Shown here piece after piece: positions 57,565 to 64,000 of a DNA stretch of 64,000 nt. Position 1 is the stretch's first letter; every line of letters begins with the position of its first letter. This DNA comes from Clostridium ragsdalei P11 (lineage in GTDB: Bacteria; Bacillota; Clostridia; Clostridiales; Clostridiaceae). Below the pieces are notes generated by a model that made no database searches, was not told the DNA's origin, and worked only from the letters and a program-made list of their open reading frames with translations. The DNA is taken from positions 176,822 to 240,821 of the forward strand of contig NZ_LROS01000033.1 of the NCBI RefSeq assembly GCF_001675165.1. The letters run 5' to 3'. The position numbers and the translations under genes are program-made.

Positions 57565-57790
57565 GCATCAGGTGGAGTTTTGACTCCACCTGATGCTTAT
57601 TAACAGGATTCTTAGTGCTTCAGCACTTAGAATGCGTTATCCTTTAGGGGAAATCGTTATCCAGAGATGTAGCTGCTCTTTACTCCAACTTGGAGAAAAG
57701 CAGATATCCCAAATCTTCGATTTGGTGATAGTCGCCTTCACAGAGTGCGTGGGAGTATTAGAGCAGGTAGTCATCGGACAAACTAAGTAG
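57565..57790 (+). repeat. Structured, G/C-richer element of unknown type
   Basis: This element is non-coding by appearance and contains a chain of stable hairpins. There is a perfect 14-base stem with a 4-base loop (57565-57578 and 57583-57596) and a stem at 57609-57618 and 57623-57632. A larger arm lies at about 57673-57703, with CTGCT/AGCAG and CTCCAA/TTGGAG, and a 7-base stem at 57709-57715 and 57719-57725. The first may terminate the glnB transcript. The rest looks like a structured RNA or dispersed repeat. I know of no family that it matches. Confidence 0.4.
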
Positions 57791-57853
57791 AGATATAGTG
57801 GAGTTTAGGAATATATTAGAGCTTAATTAAGATATTGGTGTTATTAGTGTTAT

Positions 57854-57882
57854 TTGACTTTATTTATATTTGATAGTAAAAT
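57854..57882 (+). promoter_or_regulatory. Promoter for the riboswitch-GGDEF operon
   Basis: TTGACT at 57854-57859 and TAAAAT at 57877-57882 are 17 bases apart. The start would be near 57889, just before the aptamer at 57901. Confidence 0.55.
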
Positions 57883-57900
57883 GAATATAATTTAATAATA

Positions 57901-57972
57901 GTTGGAAGCAATGAAAAATTTCCGCTATTTGGGCACTTGGAAATTTTAAAGCTAGTAGTGCACCCGGCCAAC
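57901..57972 (+). ncRNA. c-di-GMP-II riboswitch upstream of diguanylate cyclase operon
   Basis: The conserved blocks closely follow the C. acetobutylicum c-di-GMP-II aptamer: GGAAGCAATGA, ATTTGGGCACTTGG, and GCTAGTAGTGCACCCGGCC. P1 pairs GTTGG (57901-57905) with CCAAC (57968-57972). A 9-base hairpin pairs 57915-57923 with 57939-57947. The loop GGGCACT (57931-57937) pairs with AGTGC-A-CC (57957-57964) to give the pseudoknot. The P1 3' strand lies in the terminator arm, so ligand binding should weaken the terminator. Confidence 0.92.
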
Positions 57973-58014
57973 AATTAATAATGTTTATTAATTGTTGGCT
58001 TTATTTTTATTTTA
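57967..58014 (+). terminator. Riboswitch expression-platform terminator
   Basis: GCCAACAATTAAT at 57967-57979 pairs perfectly over 13 bases with 57987-57999. A long T-rich tract follows (58000-58014). Its left arm shares CCAAC with aptamer helix P1. Confidence 0.92.
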
Positions 58015-58041
58015 AGGTTACTGGGGGGAATAAAAGTTATT

Positions 58042-58416
58042 ATGTTAAAGATTCTAATTGTTGATGATTCTAACTTTTCTCAAAAGATAATATCTAATTT
58101 ATTAAAAAGTTTTTTGGATAATGCTGAGTTCTTTTTTGCAAGTGATGGAAGAGAAGGCTTTAGCAAATACAAAGAAATTAAACCGGATTATGTATTTGTA
58201 GATTTGTTGATGCCAAATGTAAATGGTAAAGAGTTGATAAAATTAATAAAAGAATATGATGCTAGTTGTAAAATAATTGTTATTTCTGCAGATGTACAAA
58301 AAAACGTAAGAGAAGATATGGAATCATATAACATAATGTACTTTATAAATAAACCGTTTAATCAGGAAAAAGCAAAGTTCATATGTGATAAAATGAGGAA
58401 TGATAAAAATGAATAG
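58042..58416 (+). CDS. Stand-alone response regulator receiver (CheY-like)
   Basis: This 124-residue receiver domain has no output domain. The acidic pair is Asp8-Asp9, the phosphoacceptor Asp54 (VFVDLLMPN), and the conserved Lys lies in the INKPF segment. It begins downstream of the riboswitch terminator and overlaps the CheC-like gene by 8 bases. With that phosphatase and the cyclase it forms a compact signalling operon. No histidine kinase gene is adjacent, so phosphate must come from elsewhere, such as CheA. Confidence 0.93.
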   Translation: MLKILIVDDSNFSQKIISNLLKSFLDNAEFFFASDGREGFSKYKEIKPDYVFVDLLMPNVNGKELIKLIKEYDASCKIIVISADVQKNVREDMESYNIMYFINKPFNQEKAKFICDKMRNDKNE

Positions 58417-59047
58417 TAATGCCTTAAGATATGATATATTAAGGGAATTATTTAATATTAGTATTGGCAAGGCTGCAAGTATTCTTTCGGAAATAACAAA
58501 TAAAAAGATTTTGTTAGATGTTCCTAATATAGAAATATTAAATTCTCAAGATGAAAAATTTAAAATAAATGGATATTTACCTGATAAAATAGATGGAACA
58601 TTAATGGTATCTTCTATTTCTTTTGAAAAAAAATTAAAAGGAAAAGCAAATTTAATCTTTCCGGCTAAAAAAATGAGAACTTTTATAAATCTTTGCTTAA
58701 ACGAGGAACAAGAAAATAGTGAATATTATGATATGAATTTTACAGACATAGATTTTGATACTGTTAAAGAAATAGGAAATATAATTTTAAATTGTATCTT
58801 AGGTGAAGTTGGGAACTATTTAAATATCAACTTAACATATACTTTACCGGAAGTAAAAGTATTTAATGTAATAGATTTTAGCAAAGACATTAAAAATGAA
58901 AGTTATATGTATACCTTGGTTTTATACATAACTTTTCTCATAGATGATGTGGAAATAGAGGGTGCTGTAATAATTGATTTAACATTAAAATCCTTAAATG
59001 AATTGATGAAAAAAATTGATAAAGTAAGGGATGAACTTTATGAATAG
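58409..59047 (+). CDS. CheC-like phosphatase domain protein
   Basis: This protein of about 212 residues has two copies of the CheC/FliY/CheX phosphatase signature D-x3-E-x2-N: Asp9-Glu13-Asn16 and Asp117-Glu121-Asn124. Family members dephosphorylate CheY-like receivers, and the receiver encoded just before is the obvious partner. I chose the ATG at 58409, 10 bases after GAGG; the ATG at 58400 is only one base from that site. It overlaps the next gene by 8 bases. Confidence 0.85.
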   Translation: MNSNALRYDILRELFNISIGKAASILSEITNKKILLDVPNIEILNSQDEKFKINGYLPDKIDGTLMVSSISFEKKLKGKANLIFPAKKMRTFINLCLNEEQENSEYYDMNFTDIDFDTVKEIGNIILNCILGEVGNYLNINLTYTLPEVKVFNVIDFSKDIKNESYMYTLVLYITFLIDDVEIEGAVIIDLTLKSLNELMKKIDKVRDELYE

Positions 59048-59984
59048 AATTTTATTTGATGCTCTGGATAATGTTAATGAAGGAGTAGTAATTTTAAATG
59101 AGCAATTTAAAATTTTATTTTGGAACAGTTATATGGAACATATAACTGGAATTGGAACAAAGTATATTATAGGTAAAAGTATTTATAAAGCACTACCAAG
59201 TTTTAATAGAAATTATTTTAATGAATCTATAAAGTCTTTAATGAATAATGAATATAGACTGTTTTTTTCAGCCACCATGCATAAGGATCTAGTTAATGAT
59301 AATGGAAAATTTAATTTAAAGATAAGCAAGTTAGAAGAAGGCAAATCGAGGTTCCTATTTTTGGAGTTTATTAACGTTACCAATGAATTTGAGAGAGTTA
59401 ATCAATTAAAATTATATATCAATAAATTATTTCTTTTAAATAAAGAACTAAAGGATAAAGAAAAAGTTATTAGAAATTTGGCTTATTATGATAAATTAAC
59501 AGGGTTGGGAAACAGGGTGTTATTTTATGAAATTGCAGAGAAAATACTTGACAGTTGCCGTAGAAATAACAATATGTTAGGGCTAATGTTCATAGATGTA
59601 GACAATTTTAAAAGTATTAATGATACCTATGGACATACGACTGGTGACAACGTTCTCGCCAAGGTGGCAGATATATTGAAGAAAGCTACGAGAAAAAATG
59701 ATGTAATTGCTAGATTTGGTGGAGATGAATTTTTAGTATTGCTGCCAGATATAAAAAATTTTAATAATTATAAAATAATACATTCTAGGATTATAAATAC
59801 TAAAAAGAGAATTATAAATTTAGGTGGTAATAAAATAAATATATCTCTTAGTACTGGAGTTAGTTTTTATCCTCAGGATGGCAAAAGTATTGATGAACTT
59901 ATAATAAAGGCTGATAAGGCAATGTATATTGCAAAAAACGTAGATGGAAATGATAACTGTTTTTGCAGTAAATATATTGTGTAA
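59040..59984 (+). CDS. PAS-GGDEF diguanylate cyclase
   Basis: This protein of about 314 residues has an N-terminal PAS domain (about 8-120) followed by a coiled linker and a GGDEF domain (about 145-312). The active-site motif GGDEF is intact at 227-231, and the inhibitory I-site RKND lies at 218-221. It should make c-di-GMP and be product-inhibited. There is no EAL domain and no membrane helix. I chose the ATG at 59040, 8 bases after AAGGGA. It is the last gene of the operon controlled by the c-di-GMP-II riboswitch. Confidence 0.94.
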   Translation: MNRILFDALDNVNEGVVILNEQFKILFWNSYMEHITGIGTKYIIGKSIYKALPSFNRNYFNESIKSLMNNEYRLFFSATMHKDLVNDNGKFNLKISKLEEGKSRFLFLEFINVTNEFERVNQLKLYINKLFLLNKELKDKEKVIRNLAYYDKLTGLGNRVLFYEIAEKILDSCRRNNNMLGLMFIDVDNFKSINDTYGHTTGDNVLAKVADILKKATRKNDVIARFGGDEFLVLLPDIKNFNNYKIIHSRIINTKKRIINLGGNKINISLSTGVSFYPQDGKSIDELIIKADKAMYIAKNVDGNDNCFCSKYIV

Positions 59985-60002
59985 GATTAGTATTTAAGTT
60001 AG

Positions 60003-60198
60003 AAATTAATAGTTAAGAATGAAGAATTAATAGTTAATGTGGATTTTTTTCCGTTACACTACAAAAAATCTTTGATTAAGCTTTTCACCACTCGTTTTGC
60101 TAAAGCGAAACATTGCTGATTTATATAAATTTAAAGATTTTTTGTGACAGCTAAAAATCATCTTTCACTATTAATTTTTCATTATTAATTCTTAATTT
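60003..60198. repeat. MITE-like palindromic element
   Basis: The outer arms are imperfect inverted repeats: about 60003-60042 against 60166-60198, sharing AATTAATAG, GAA and TTAAGAAT blocks. Nested inside is a perfect 13-base pair, ACAAAAAATCTTT at 60061-60073 with 60133-60145. There is no coding capacity. This is the shape of a small non-autonomous transposable element or dispersed repeat. It occupies most of the 340-base gap between the cyclase and the methyltransferase. Confidence 0.5.
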
Positions 60199-60224
60199 GC
60201 TAAGCTTTGCTTCGCAAGTTTTTT
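60197..60224 (+). terminator. Hairpin with U tract after the MITE-like element
   Basis: TTGC-T-AAGC pairs with GCTT-C-GCAA (60197-60205 and 60209-60217) with one mismatch. G and six T follow. It may end the diguanylate cyclase transcript. Confidence 0.6.
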
Positions 60225-60324
60225 ATATTAAGTCAAAATTTTATATGTGGGAAAGTTGAGTTTCTATATAAATTAAAACTACATTTGATATAATAACTAT
60301 AGGACTTAAAAGTGGAGGATAAAA

Positions 60325-61455
60325 ATGGATTATACTTTAATTGCAACATCAACTTTTGGACTTGAGTCCATAGTGGCTAAAGAACTTAAAAACTTAGGAT
60401 ATGATGATTTAAAATTGGAAAATGGTAAAGTTACTTTTCCTGGAGATGAGATGGATATAGTTACCTGTAACTTGTGGCTTAGAACTGCAGACAGGGTACT
60501 TATAAAAATGTCAGAATTTAAAGCTGAAAGTTTTGAAGAACTTTTTCAAGGAACACTTGCTGTAGATTGGGGAAGCATAATGCCTGAAAATGCGTTTATG
60601 CATGTAACTGGGAAATCTATAAAATCGAAACTACATAGCGTGCCGGATTGCCAGTCAATAGTTAAAAAAGCTGTTATTGAATCTATGAAAAAAAAGTATA
60701 ACAGAGAGAAATTTAGTGAAGATGGAGTAGAATATAAAATAGAAGTAGCAATATTAAAGGATATAGTAACTTTAACTGTGGATACTTCCGGCGAAGGACT
60801 TCACAAGAGGGGATATAGGAAAAACTCAGGTGGAGCACCTATGAAAGAAACTTTAGCAGCAGCTTTAGTTCTCTTGAGCAAATGGGAGCCTTCTAGAGTA
60901 CTCGTAGATCCTATGTGTGGTTCTGGAACTATTGCCATTGAAGCTGCTATGATAGGAAAAAATATAGCACCAGGTTTAAATAGGAACTTTGTGTCGGAAA
61001 AATGGGGTATAATTCCTCATGATTTATGGGAGGATTTGAGAAAGCATGCTAGAAATTCTATAAATAATAAAGAGTTTAAAATTTTAGCTTCAGATATAGA
61101 TGGCTGGGTAATTAAAACCGCAAAAGATAATGCTAAAAAAGCAGGAGTGGCAGAACAAATTGAATTTCAAAAAATTCCTGTGCAAAATTTCAGTTCAAAA
61201 AAGAAATATGGGTTTATAATAAGTAATCCACCCTATGGCGAAAGACTTGGAGATGTTAAAGAAGTGGAGAAACTTTATGAGGATATGGGCAGTGTATTTT
61301 CAAAACTTCAAAATTGGTCTTATTTTATAATAACCGCTCATGATGGATTTGAAAAACATTTTGGAAAAAAATCAGATAAGAATAGGAAACTATATAATGG
61401 CAAATTAAAATGTTATTATTATCAGTATTTTGGAGAGGAGCCAAAACATAATTAA
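60325..61455 (+). CDS. THUMP-domain SAM-dependent RNA methyltransferase (RlmL/YpsC-like)
   Basis: This 376-residue protein has an N-terminal ferredoxin-like/THUMP region (about 1-155) and a C-terminal SAM methyltransferase domain. The DPMCGSGTIAIEAAMIG motif is near residue 194, and the catalytic IISNPPYGERLG motif near 305. These mark an amino-methyltransferase of the RlmL N-terminal (guanine-N2) type, which modifies 23S rRNA. It lacks the RlmK half of the E. coli fusion, as in Bacillus YpsC. A GTGGAGG site precedes the ATG. Confidence 0.92.
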   Translation: MDYTLIATSTFGLESIVAKELKNLGYDDLKLENGKVTFPGDEMDIVTCNLWLRTADRVLIKMSEFKAESFEELFQGTLAVDWGSIMPENAFMHVTGKSIKSKLHSVPDCQSIVKKAVIESMKKKYNREKFSEDGVEYKIEVAILKDIVTLTVDTSGEGLHKRGYRKNSGGAPMKETLAAALVLLSKWEPSRVLVDPMCGSGTIAIEAAMIGKNIAPGLNRNFVSEKWGIIPHDLWEDLRKHARNSINNKEFKILASDIDGWVIKTAKDNAKKAGVAEQIEFQKIPVQNFSSKKKYGFIISNPPYGERLGDVKEVEKLYEDMGSVFSKLQNWSYFIITAHDGFEKHFGKKSDKNRKLYNGKLKCYYYQYFGEEPKHN

Positions 61456-61470
61456 CTGCCTAACGTATAT

Positions 61471-61510
61471 AAAATGACTTATATATCTTTTATTATGTAT
61501 AAGTCATTTT
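61471..61510. terminator. Bidirectional terminator between methyltransferase and TetR gene
   Basis: AAAATGACTTATA at 61471-61483 pairs perfectly over 13 bases with 61498-61510, with T or A runs on both sides. It reaches into the TetR stop codon. Confidence 0.85.
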
Positions 61511-62142
61511 TGCTTTATCCCATTTAGTAGTAAGTCACAATATTTTTCTGTGATTTCACTTATAGATTTTTCATGTTTTTTATATGCCGCATACCCTTTG
61601 GAAAATTCCACTTCTGGTATATTGAGTCTTTCCATAATGAAATCCCTGAGAAGTACCATATTTCTAAATATATAAAATATCATAATATTTTTATCTAAAT
61701 CCCTACGTATCAATTTTTTATCCTGAAATATATCTATTATATCTATAAATTCTTTTCGATTTACTGGTAAGTATGACTTAAATTGTTTACTTTTACAGGC
61801 ATGAAAAAGAAAGCTAGCATAGTTATAATACATAAAATCAAATTCCAATACATGTAGTACAAGTTTTTTTGACAACGTTAGGGCATCTAAATGCTCTTCT
61901 TCTGGTTTAAAGTTGGTTATATAAGATAACTGCTTGCTTAAAGTATAGTCAATAAGAAAGATATATAGGTCTGTTTTGTTACTAAAATATCTGTAGAAGC
62001 TTCCCTTAGCAACTTTTAAATTAGTTATAATTCTATTTAAAGAAGATGAATCAAAATCGTGATTTGCAAATTCATCGATGGATACTTTTATAATTTCTTC
62101 CTGCCGTTCTTTAGGTAAATTAAAAAAAGTTTTATTAGGCAA
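61504..62142 (-). CDS. TetR/AcrR-family regulator
   Basis: This protein of about 212 residues has an N-terminal TetR helix-turn-helix (about 10-55, with VAKGSFYRYFSNKTDLY) and a variable ligand-binding C-terminal domain. I chose the TTG at 62142, 6 bases after AGGGGTG, giving MPNKTFFNLPKERQ; the GTG at 62151 lies in that ribosome binding site. It is divergent from an RND efflux operon that has a TetR-type GACC-N4-GGTC operator. It probably represses that operon until an effector compound binds. Confidence 0.92.
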   Translation of the reverse strand: MPNKTFFNLPKERQEEIIKVSIDEFANHDFDSSSLNRIITNLKVAKGSFYRYFSNKTDLYIFLIDYTLSKQLSYITNFKPEEEHLDALTLSKKLVLHVLEFDFMYYNYASFLFHACKSKQFKSYLPVNRKEFIDIIDIFQDKKLIRRDLDKNIMIFYIFRNMVLLRDFIMERLNIPEVEFSKGYAAYKKHEKSISEITEKYCDLLLNGIKQK

Positions 62143-62247
62143 GGTTATCACCCCTAATTTTATAATTAATGCAATTTAAGTAATCGGCTTCCAATTGTGT
62201 AATCGTCTCAATAATAATTATAACATTTATAAAAAAGTTTTCTAGTA

Positions 62248-62277
62248 TTGACAGTAAAAGTACGTAGGTGGTATAAT
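62248..62277 (+). promoter_or_regulatory. Promoter of the efflux operon
   Basis: A consensus TTGACA at 62248-62253 and consensus TATAAT at 62272-62277, 18 bases apart, make this one of the best sigma-A matches in the window. Confidence 0.85.
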
Positions 62278-62286
62278 TTATTGAAT

Positions 62287-62300
62287 TGACCACACGGTCG
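62287..62300. promoter_or_regulatory. TetR-type operator
   Basis: GACC at 62288-62291 and GGTC at 62296-62299 form a palindrome over a 4-base centre, about 10 bases after the -10 and at the expected transcription start. A repressor bound here would block the efflux operon. Confidence 0.6.
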
Positions 62301-62332
62301 CGACTTATCATTCTTATATTAGGAGGTGCATT

Positions 62333-63607
62333 ATGCCAAACAAAGTTCTTAATGTTATAAGAGAAAAGGTACCTAATGATGTTTCAAGAAAAAAAGTACC
62401 TATTATTTGTTTAGTTGTTGTAGTTATTATTGCATTAACAGCGTATTTTACAGCTTTTTCAAAGAGTAAAGAAAAAGAGACTACTGCTAGAAGTTATCCG
62501 GTAAAAACTGCTGAAATTAAAAGCGGAAGTTTTCCTATGACACTCCAATATGAAGGATTAACAGGAGGCAGTGAAGTTAGAAAATTATCTTTTAAGAGCT
62601 CAGCTAAAATTTCAAAGATATATGTATCAAAAGGCCAGCATGTAAAAAAAGGTGAAAAGTTAGCAGACCTTGATAAAACTGATTTGAATTTTGCAGTACA
62701 AGCTGCTAAATCTCAAATGGATACAGCTTCGGCACAATATAGTAAAGCAGTAAACGGAGCACAGCAGGAAGATATAAATAAAGCTCAAATAGCTGTACAA
62801 AATGCACAGGATAACAATAATTATTATAAGGATTTATATGATAAATATATCAAATTAAATCAATCGGGAGCTATTTCAAATCAACAGTTAAATGATACAA
62901 AACTTCAGGTAGACAGTACTCAGAATGCATTAAACAGTGCCCAGCAAAGTCTACAGCAGCTTCAGAATGGATCTAGGCAAGAAGATAAACAAGCAGCCCT
63001 AGATCAGCTAAATACAGCAAAAGCTGACTATGACTCAAAACAAAGTTTACTTAATGATGCTACTATGACTGCAGATATGGACGGTTATGTTGTTGATGTG
63101 TTAGGTAAAGAAGGAGAAATGCAGCAGGCAGGTGGCCCTGTAATATTATTTAGAAGTGAAAATCAAGTTATTACAGTAGGTCTATCTCAAGATGATGTAA
63201 AGAAAGTAAAAGTTGGGACAAAGGCGCAAGTAAATATTGGAGACGATAAAGCACAAGGAGAAATTATAAATATAGTCCAAATGGCAGATAGTAAATCTGG
63301 AACATATAGTGCTGAAATCAAGCTGTCTACGGCTATAGATGCCAGTAAATATTATGTAGGTGAAACTTCAACAGTTTACATAGACATGGGTCAAACGAAT
63401 TCTATATCCATTCCAATTAGTTCAGTTTTAAATGATGGGGAAGATTATGTTTATGTAGTTGAGAACGGACATGCTGTTAAGAAAAATATAACTTTAGGTG
63501 ATACTGATGAGGATAAAGTTTCAGTAGATGGTCTAAAAGATGGAGATGAACTTATAGTTCAAGGAATGAAGAACTTAAAATCAGGATATAAAGTTACAGT
63601 TAAATAG
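62333..63607 (+). CDS. RND efflux membrane-fusion (HlyD-type) subunit
   Basis: This 424-residue adaptor has one N-terminal membrane helix (about 21-43) and then a barrel-sandwich segment (KISKIYVSKGQHVKKGEKLADLDKTDL near 95). A long coiled-coil hairpin (about 120-245, rich in Gln and Ala) and a beta-barrel domain follow. It links the inner pump to the outside. In a Gram-positive cell it should work with the RND permease encoded 14 bases downstream. AGGAGG precedes the ATG. It lies behind the TetR-controlled promoter at 62248. Confidence 0.93.
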   Translation: MPNKVLNVIREKVPNDVSRKKVPIICLVVVVIIALTAYFTAFSKSKEKETTARSYPVKTAEIKSGSFPMTLQYEGLTGGSEVRKLSFKSSAKISKIYVSKGQHVKKGEKLADLDKTDLNFAVQAAKSQMDTASAQYSKAVNGAQQEDINKAQIAVQNAQDNNNYYKDLYDKYIKLNQSGAISNQQLNDTKLQVDSTQNALNSAQQSLQQLQNGSRQEDKQAALDQLNTAKADYDSKQSLLNDATMTADMDGYVVDVLGKEGEMQQAGGPVILFRSENQVITVGLSQDDVKKVKVGTKAQVNIGDDKAQGEIINIVQMADSKSGTYSAEIKLSTAIDASKYYVGETSTVYIDMGQTNSISIPISSVLNDGEDYVYVVENGHAVKKNITLGDTDEDKVSVDGLKDGDELIVQGMKNLKSGYKVTVK

Positions 63608-63621
63608 AAGGAGAATATAAT

Positions 63622-64000
63622 ATGGGATTAATTAAAGCAGCTATAAAAAATAAAAAAATTGTATTATTTCTAGTGGCTATAATTATAGTTAGTGGCTTTT
63701 ACTGTTATAGTGGAATCTCAAAACAGGAAACCCCAGATGTTGCATCTCCAGCAGCTATGATTACTACAGTTTATCCAGGTGCTTCACCTAGCGATATAGA
63801 AAAGTTGGTTACTAAAAAGGTTGAGCAGAAAGCTGAGGAAGTTGATGGATGTGACTATGTACAATCTTATTCGGAAAGCAATGCATCAATAGTTATACTC
63901 TATTTAAACAATGATGCTGATGAAGATAAATCTTGGAGAGATTTAAGAGATAAGATAAAGGATTTAAAATCTGACCTTCCAAGTGGATGTAATGATAGTG
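63622..64000 (+). CDS. RND-family efflux permease (AcrB-like), 3' partial
   Basis: Reading from the ATG at 63622, with GAAGGAG about 8 bases upstream, the frame stays open to the window edge for 126 codons. It begins with a first membrane helix (about 13-30), followed by the family's ETPDVASPAAMITTVYPGASP segment and an EKLVTKKVEQKAEEV porter-domain helix. This matches the start of AcrB/HAE1-type pumps. With the HlyD-type adaptor it forms an efflux pump whose substrate is unknown. Most of the gene lies beyond the window. Confidence 0.92.
   Translation, partial: MGLIKAAIKNKKIVLFLVAIIIVSGFYCYSGISKQETPDVASPAAMITTVYPGASPSDIEKLVTKKVEQKAEEVDGCDYVQSYSESNASIVILYLNNDADEDKSWRDLRDKIKDLKSDLPSGCNDS

Noticed and set aside
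57593..57790. 65-codon frame in the element after glnB
   Set aside because: No ribosome binding site, and it runs through several strong hairpins; the sequence is better explained as structured non-coding DNA.
1..64000. CRISPR arrays, rRNA or intact insertion sequences
   Set aside because: I looked for regularly spaced direct repeats, rRNA core sequences and transposase genes and saw none.

Overview
The window is a low-G+C Gram-positive chromosome segment, almost certainly Clostridium sensu stricto. The A/T-rich intergenic DNA, AGGAGG-type ribosome binding sites, clostridial c-di-GMP-II riboswitches, and the dnaE-pfkA-pyk and rapZ-yvcK-whiA gene orders all point there. I cannot fix the species from sequence alone. 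Two genes run off the ends: a PDZ membrane protein on the left and an RND efflux pump on the right.

Positions 1-25.8 kb are a conserved housekeeping block read rightward. It holds excision repair (uvrB, uvrA, uvrC), a peptidoglycan set (FHA protein, SEDS glycosyltransferase, class B PBP, murB), the rapZ-yvcK-whiA cluster, a YtoI-like CBS regulator, dnaE, glycolysis (pfkA, pyk) and the rRNA methyltransferase rlmD. Positions 25.9-37.8 kb form an accessory carbohydrate-acid catabolism island. A PrpR-type regulator with a degenerate AAA+ domain is divergent from a kinase (DUF1537), iron alcohol dehydrogenase, DHDPS/NAL-type aldolase, PdxA2-type dehydrogenase, sodium symporter, SDR, sialidase-like propeller protein, YhcH-type sugar anomerase and MFS transporter. 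Arginine codon choice there differs from the housekeeping block.

Positions 37.9-51.5 kb are a signalling and surface region with four methyl-accepting chemotaxis proteins, a secreted CWB2 cell-wall protein flanked by a duplicated chemoreceptor tail, a hemerythrin-like protein, a bacterial staygreen homologue and small conserved proteins. The third chemoreceptor gene lies behind a c-di-GMP-II riboswitch with a terminator. Positions 51.5-57.5 kb hold a cation/proton antiporter and two nitrogen modules (glnB-small membrane protein-amt, and amt-glnB). 

Positions 57.5-60 kb hold a structured repeat-like element, then a second c-di-GMP-II riboswitch controlling a response regulator, a CheC-like phosphatase and a PAS-GGDEF diguanylate cyclase, so a c-di-GMP synthase appears to be controlled by its own product. 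In both riboswitches the 3' strand of aptamer helix P1 is also part of the terminator stem, which suggests ligand-activated transcription. The right end carries a MITE-like element, an RlmL-type methyltransferase, and a TetR regulator divergent from an RND efflux operon with a clear promoter and operator. I found no tRNA, rRNA, CRISPR array or intact insertion sequence.
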